Assembly: GCA_041654355.1 (NCBI GenBank)
Contig: JBAZDQ010000021.1
Span: 1 to 25,358 of the forward strand
Origin: DMER64 sp041654355
Lineage (GTDB): Bacteria; Bacteroidota; Bacteroidia; Bacteroidales; UBA932
Length of the DNA stretch: 25,358 nucleotides
Direction: 5' to 3'
A model generated the notes under the pieces. It did no database searches, was not told the DNA's origin, and saw only the letters and a list, made by a program, of their open reading frames with translations. The position numbers and the translations under genes were made by a program. This document shows, piece after piece, positions 21,552 to 25,358 of the stretch. Every line of letters starts with the position of its first letter. Within the stretch, counting starts at the first letter, position 1.

Positions 21552-22171
21552 GCTTTTTTATCTTTTTTTGTATTCCCGGCGTTGAATATCCAAACAATCA
21601 GCCCTACCACTATAAGGGCCATGGGGGGTAGTATGAACAGCCCGTTGTTTTCGTAAAAACCTCCTGAGGAAACATACCACTTTTCAGGAATAAGCGGGTA
21701 TCCCATTAATGTTCCGGAGCCGAAAAGTTCCCTGAAAAAGGAAACAATCACCAAAATGATCCCATATCCCAGTCCGTTGGCTATTCCGTCCACAAAGGCA
21801 TGAAAAGGTTTGTTGTGCAGGGCGAATGCCTCTATACGTCCCATGATGATGCAATTGGTTATGATCAGGCCCACGAAAACGGACAGTTCTTTACTGATGG
21901 GATATGCAAAGGCTTTCAATACCTGGTCCACCAGAATTACCAGGCTGGCTATCACAATCAACTGAACAATGATCCGTATCCGGTCCGGTATTGTGTTGCG
22001 CAGCATGGACAGGATCAGCCCTGAAAACCCGGTTACCAAAGTCACTGAAAGGGCCATGACCAGTGCAGGTTCCATTTTTACGGTCACTGCAAGAGCCGAA
22101 CAGATTCCCAGAGCCAGGACGGAAACGGGATTGTTCTTAAACAGCGGGTCCAGGAAAATGCGTTTATTCAT
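21539..22171 (-). CDS. nqrD: Na+-translocating NADH:quinone reductase subunit D
   Basis: 210 residues, six predicted TM segments. LDPLFKNNPVSVLALGICSA at the N-terminus and FVGLIITNCIIMGRIEAFAL in the middle are family blocks, each with a cysteine that fits the Fe-centre ligand position shared with NqrE. The C-terminus is lysine-rich. It overlaps nqrC by 8 bp upstream and nqrE by 13 bp downstream. Confidence 0.96.
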   Translation of the reverse strand: MNKRIFLDPLFKNNPVSVLALGICSALAVTVKMEPALVMALSVTLVTGFSGLILSMLRNTIPDRIRIIVQLIVIASLVILVDQVLKAFAYPISKELSVFVGLIITNCIIMGRIEAFALHNKPFHAFVDGIANGLGYGIILVIVSFFRELFGSGTLMGYPLIPEKWYVSSGGFYENNGLFILPPMALIVVGLIVWIFNAGNTKKDKKAWNK

Positions 22172-22775
22172 AGTGTCTTAAAAAAGGAATGTAAGGTTCA
22201 AGGGATTCACGTATCATATTTTCTACCCCGCGGCTGGTAAGGGTTCCCCCGGATATACCGTCAACCGCATTGGAATTACCTGCAGATCTTCCCGGTTTTA
22301 CTACGGACAGGGATACAAATTTATCTCCCCGGTAAAGCGATTTTCCACGGAAAGGATCACTGAAAGACGGGGTGGAAATTTCTGCACCCAGTCCGGGGGT
22401 TTCGGTTTCGTGGTCAAAAACGGCCCCGTAAACGGTACGAAAATCATCGTTCAGTGCCAGGTATCCGTTTATGGATCCCCAGAGACCTTTTCCTTCCAGG
22501 GGAATGATGTATTTCCTGGCACCGTCATCCAGGGTACAGATGAACAAAGGCAGTTGTTCCGGGCCTGCCACTGTATCTGTTATGTATTTTTCATAGGAAT
22601 ACCCTTGCAGGTGAACCGACCGGAGAATGGTCTGCCGGGTTTCCTGCCTGATATTTCTTTCCTGGCGCGGTTTCAGGATCTGTGACGCAAAAGCCAGCAC
22701 TACGGCCACTATAATCACCATAACAGCTGCATAAATAACCGTGTAGAGGTTCCCGTTCTTTTTTTTCTTATCCAT
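22164..22775 (-). CDS. nqrC: Na+-translocating NADH:quinone reductase subunit C
   Basis: 203 residues from ATG 22775. NqrC carries a covalently bound FMN on a periplasmic domain. A basic cytoplasmic end (MDKKKKNGN), one TM (about 11-33), then the FMN domain; the flavinylation motif DGISGGTLTS has the attachment threonine at T178. The common motif is SGAT; here the third position is glycine. The frame extends to a TTG at 22784, which I reject because MDKKKK is a good NqrC start. It overlaps nqrB by 8 bp. An ApbE flavin transferase is needed but is not in the window. Confidence 0.95.
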   Translation of the reverse strand: MDKKKKNGNLYTVIYAAVMVIIVAVVLAFASQILKPRQERNIRQETRQTILRSVHLQGYSYEKYITDTVAGPEQLPLFICTLDDGARKYIIPLEGKGLWGSINGYLALNDDFRTVYGAVFDHETETPGLGAEISTPSFSDPFRGKSLYRGDKFVSLSVVKPGRSAGNSNAVDGISGGTLTSRGVENMIRESLEPYIPFLRHYE

Positions 22776-23886
22776 TGGCAGCAATTCTTTTCATTTTCCG
22801 TTTCACATTGACGGCTACCACATAATGATCTATCAGGGGAGCAAATGTATTCATAAGCAAAATGGCCAGCATCATGCCTTCCGGGTACCCGGGGTTGAAT
22901 AAGCGAATGATGACTGTGAGTATACCTATGAGTGCTCCGTAGAACCATTTTCCCGTTTCTGTCTGCGGACTGGTGACCGGGTCGGTGGCCATAAAGACAC
23001 ATCCAAAGGCGAATCCGCCCATAACCAGGTGGTAATGGACGGGAATACCTCCCAGTAATCCGGCCAGAGAGGCTCCGGCCAGGCAGGAAACCATGATCTT
23101 CCAGCTGGCTACTCCCGTGTAAATAAGTATGGCTGCCCCCAGCAGGATGCATACCACAGAAGTCTCTCCTACAGATCCGGGAATGAATCCCAGGAACATA
23201 TCTCTCCAGGAAGGCATGGATTGAGCGGCGCTCGTCTGTTCTGTCCATAAAGCCAGGGGAGTAGCCCCGCTAAAACCATCAATCCAGATTTTATCCCCGG
23301 TCATATATCCCGGGTATGAAAAGAACAGGAAAGCCCTGGCCAGCAAGGCGGGATTCCAGATATTCATGCCGGTTCCTCCAAAGATCTCTTTACCTATGAG
23401 TACGGAAAAAGCCACGGCCGTGGCCAGCATCCATAAGGGAATGGTAACAGGTACTATCAGGGGGATGAGCATGCCGGTGACCAGATAGCCTTCATTGACT
23501 TCATGACCTCTGATCTGGGCTACGGTAAATTCTATTCCAAGACCTGCCACATAAGAAACGATCACCAGCGGAATGACCCGAAGAAATCCATACCAGAAGA
23601 TCTGAAAAAACCCGGGTAGTTCTGTTTGCGACTCTATAGCCAGGTAATGCTGCAAACCGGTATTGTACATGCCAAACAGCAGGCACGGAACCAGTGCTAT
23701 AACCACAACTATCATTACCCTTTTCAGGTCGTTACAGTCTCGTATGTGGGACCCTTTGCGGGTGACTGTTGCCGGGACCAATAGGAAGGATTCAAATGCA
23801 TCAAAGGTGGAATGTAAAAACCCCAGCTTCCCCCCTTTGCTAAATACTGGTTTGATCCTGTTCACAATTTTCTCAATTCCTTTCAT
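22768..23886 (-). CDS. nqrB: Na+-translocating NADH:quinone reductase subunit B
   Basis: 372 residues, multi-spanning. NqrB holds a covalent FMN, riboflavin and the Na+ and quinone sites. The FMN attachment motif DGFSGATPLA is intact, with T209. Other blocks are KEIFGGTGMNIWNPALLARA and FMATDPVTSPQTETGKWFYG. The first 50 residues (FSKGGKLGFLHSTFDAFESF) form the usual cytoplasmic N-terminus. Its ATG overlaps the nqrA stop by one base. Confidence 0.96.
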   Translation of the reverse strand: MKGIEKIVNRIKPVFSKGGKLGFLHSTFDAFESFLLVPATVTRKGSHIRDCNDLKRVMIVVVIALVPCLLFGMYNTGLQHYLAIESQTELPGFFQIFWYGFLRVIPLVIVSYVAGLGIEFTVAQIRGHEVNEGYLVTGMLIPLIVPVTIPLWMLATAVAFSVLIGKEIFGGTGMNIWNPALLARAFLFFSYPGYMTGDKIWIDGFSGATPLALWTEQTSAAQSMPSWRDMFLGFIPGSVGETSVVCILLGAAILIYTGVASWKIMVSCLAGASLAGLLGGIPVHYHLVMGGFAFGCVFMATDPVTSPQTETGKWFYGALIGILTVIIRLFNPGYPEGMMLAILLMNTFAPLIDHYVVAVNVKRKMKRIAANG

Positions 23887-25250
23887 TACATTTCCTTTAT
23901 CATCAGGTCAATGCCCTGTTGGAGAATGTCCTGGATCTCAATCTTGGAAGGACAGATGAATTCGCACAATGCCAGGTCTTCCGGGATCATTTCATAGATG
24001 CCGAACTGTTCCATTTTATCAATGTCTTTTGCTAAAACGGCTTTGATCAGGAACGACACGAAAATATCTGCCGGCAATACTTTTTGATAGCCTTCGGTCA
24101 GGACAAACGCCCTGGCGCCGCCGTTGGTGTTGGTGTTGAGGGAAAAACGCCCGGTCTTGCCGAGTAAAGGAGCCAGGTAAGAAACATAGGTCCGTGCCGC
24201 ACTGTATTTATGCAGGCGTAAAGGCCGTGCCCATCCCAGCAATTCCCGCGATTTTCCTTCCGGCAAAAAGGTAATCTGCCCGTGGTGGAAACCCAGGAAA
24301 CCATTGCATCCCACATTATCTCCGGTCAGGGGATTTCCGCTTATGATGCGGACTTCCCGGTCTTTGTCGTAAGGGAAGCCTGTCAAAGCTGTCATCTGAA
24401 GGCCAGGGCGGCAGCGAATATATCCTGTACGGTGCAGGGAAGGTCCGGTTACTGCAACCGTTCCTGTAGTATCGTAAATACCTTTCAGGAACAGTTCCCC
24501 GATGACTGAGAGTCCTTTGGGGGTCAGTGTCCAGACTACATGATCTTTTCCGATAGGAGAAACATGATGGATCTGTATTCCCGGATTTCCTGCCGGGTGG
24601 GGACCGGAAAAAGTATGGACTATGCCTTGCAGCCTGCGGAAAACACTGTGAGGAGATGTTTCGTCCGACAGCCCCAAATGAATATTACCCGGGCAGATCC
24701 TTTCCAGAACCCGGAGTCCCATTTTAAGGGCTTCTTCCCTGTCCGCAAACGCATAATCCAGTTCCGGGGCCAGGGGGGCTGAATCAAAGCAGCTGATGAA
24801 TACGGCTTTTGGGGTTTCTTGGGGATGAGCGGTAATGCCGTATGGCCTCCTGATGATCAGAGGCCAGCAACCGCTTTCCAGCAATAGGTCCCTGATCTTT
24901 TGTGCAGACATGGTTTCGGGAGCTTGTGCCGGGAATTTCAAAAAATCGTTTTTTTCGTCAGCAAGTATCTCAATGGCTTCCAGCCTTCTTTTTTCTCCTC
25001 TCACTATAGCCTGAACCGTCCCGCTTACCGGAGAAGTAAAGCGTACTTCAGGCCGGTTTTTATCGCAAAAGACCGGGCTTCCGGCTTTAAGAGCATCACC
25101 TTCCCTGACCAGGAGTTTTGGAACAACATGTTTAAAATCAGTGGGTTTTAGTGCGTAGACTGCTGAAACAACGGGAGGATCCGTGATTGTGTCGGCTTTG
25201 CCTTTCAGGGGAATGTCCAATCCTCTACGCAATTTGTAATGGGCGCACAT
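23886..25250 (-). CDS. nqrA: Na+-translocating NADH:quinone reductase subunit A
   Basis: 454 residues, the expected length. NqrA is the peripheral cytoplasmic subunit on NqrB. The N-terminus KLRRGLDIPLKGKA is typical, followed by a lipoyl-like region (FTSPVSGTVQAIVRGEKRRL). The C-terminal part has FICPSKIEIQDILQQGIDLM. It is the first gene of a six-gene unit in the standard order A-F with overlaps or gaps of a few bases, so the complex is made from one message. The start is the first ATG, 19 nt after a minus-strand TATCTTTG box. Confidence 0.96.
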   Translation of the reverse strand: MCAHYKLRRGLDIPLKGKADTITDPPVVSAVYALKPTDFKHVVPKLLVREGDALKAGSPVFCDKNRPEVRFTSPVSGTVQAIVRGEKRRLEAIEILADEKNDFLKFPAQAPETMSAQKIRDLLLESGCWPLIIRRPYGITAHPQETPKAVFISCFDSAPLAPELDYAFADREEALKMGLRVLERICPGNIHLGLSDETSPHSVFRRLQGIVHTFSGPHPAGNPGIQIHHVSPIGKDHVVWTLTPKGLSVIGELFLKGIYDTTGTVAVTGPSLHRTGYIRCRPGLQMTALTGFPYDKDREVRIISGNPLTGDNVGCNGFLGFHHGQITFLPEGKSRELLGWARPLRLHKYSAARTYVSYLAPLLGKTGRFSLNTNTNGGARAFVLTEGYQKVLPADIFVSFLIKAVLAKDIDKMEQFGIYEMIPEDLALCEFICPSKIEIQDILQQGIDLMIKEM

Positions 25251-25269
25251 ATACTATTTTTAGCAGATA

Positions 25270-25277
25270 CAAAGATA
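25270..25277 (-). promoter_or_regulatory. -7 box (TATCTTTG) for nqrABCDEF
   Basis: Exact TAnnTTTG match, 19 nt before the nqrA ATG. No -33 TTTG at the expected distance. It is the only candidate upstream of the whole nqr operon. Confidence 0.5.
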
Positions 25278-25298
25278 AAATTTTCACCGGCTTTTCCC

Positions 25299-25306
25299 TA
25301 TATTTG
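25299..25306 (+). promoter_or_regulatory. -7 box (TATATTTG), 5 nt before ATG of the helicase gene
   Basis: Exact TAnnTTTG match; five bases (tcgct) separate it from ATG 25312, the same distance as at the Nudix gene. It points away from nqrA. Confidence 0.5.
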
Positions 25307-25311
25307 TCGCT

Positions 25312-25358
25312 ATGAAGGAGAACTATTTGCAGGAGTTGAACCAGGCCCAGAAACAGGC
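25312..25358 (+). CDS. Probable UvrD/PcrA-type ATP-dependent helicase, N-terminal fragment
   Basis: Only about 15 codons are present: MKENYLQELNQAQKQ, cut by the window edge. The LNxAQ pattern this close to the start is the Q-motif region of superfamily 1 UvrD/PcrA helicases (typically followed by AV and then Walker A). No ATPase motif can be seen, so the call depends on this short stretch. Some other SF1 helicase is possible. Confidence 0.5.
   Translation, partial: MKENYLQELNQAQKQ

Overview
The window is chromosomal core DNA from a member of the Bacteroidota, most likely the order Bacteroidales. This rests on gene content (a Bat aerotolerance operon, a six-gene Na+-NQR operon, a DUF4290 gene before ftsK, ftsK followed by a lolA-like gene), on promoter boxes of the Bacteroidetes TAnnTTTG type, and on the near absence of Shine-Dalgarno sequences. 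Coding density is very high: by my boundaries only about 400 bases are non-coding and no gap exceeds 62 bp. I see no tRNA, rRNA, mobile element, CRISPR array or phage gene.

Layout. (1) 1-528, minus: the 5' part of a gene made of 11-residue Arg/Gly-rich repeats coded by a 33-bp tandem repeat; an in-frame stop sits in the thirteenth repeat at the window edge. (2) 581-1840, plus: a lone MacB/FtsX-type ABC permease. (3) 1844-4487, minus: truA-exbB-exbD-tonB, one tight transcription unit coupling a tRNA modification gene to the proton-driven energizing system for outer-membrane receptors. (4) 4550-12783, plus: the Bat operon, moxR - DUF58 - short BatD-like membrane protein - batA - batB/batC fusion - batD - batE. 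It encodes an AAA+ ATPase and VWA/TPR membrane proteins thought to act as one envelope complex. (5) 12805-16275, plus: DUF4290, ftsK and a lolA-like gene follow in the same direction with coding overlaps. (6) 16293-18688, minus: pyrE, an SRPBCC protein and an RsmF-like rRNA m5C methyltransferase. (7) 18712-19401, plus: a Nudix hydrolase whose last 81 bp are antisense to the end of a STAS-domain gene. (8) 19321-25250, minus: nqrABCDEF followed by the STAS gene, which has its own promoter-like element. (9) 25312 to the end, plus: the first codons of a probable UvrD/PcrA helicase.

How it fits together: the two minus-strand envelope units (ExbBD-TonB and Na+-NQR) handle ion-motive force at the inner membrane, and NQR supplies the Na+ gradient from NADH oxidation. 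The Bat proteins form a membrane/periplasmic assembly. FtsK, LolA-like, PyrE, TruA and RsmF are housekeeping. I did not find a clearly new system. The most unusual items are the batB-batC fusion, the short BatD paralogue in the same operon, the stop inside the repeat gene, the Nudix/STAS antisense overlap, and a recurring divergent-promoter layout in which -7 boxes face each other and plus-strand start codons lie 1-5 nt after the box.
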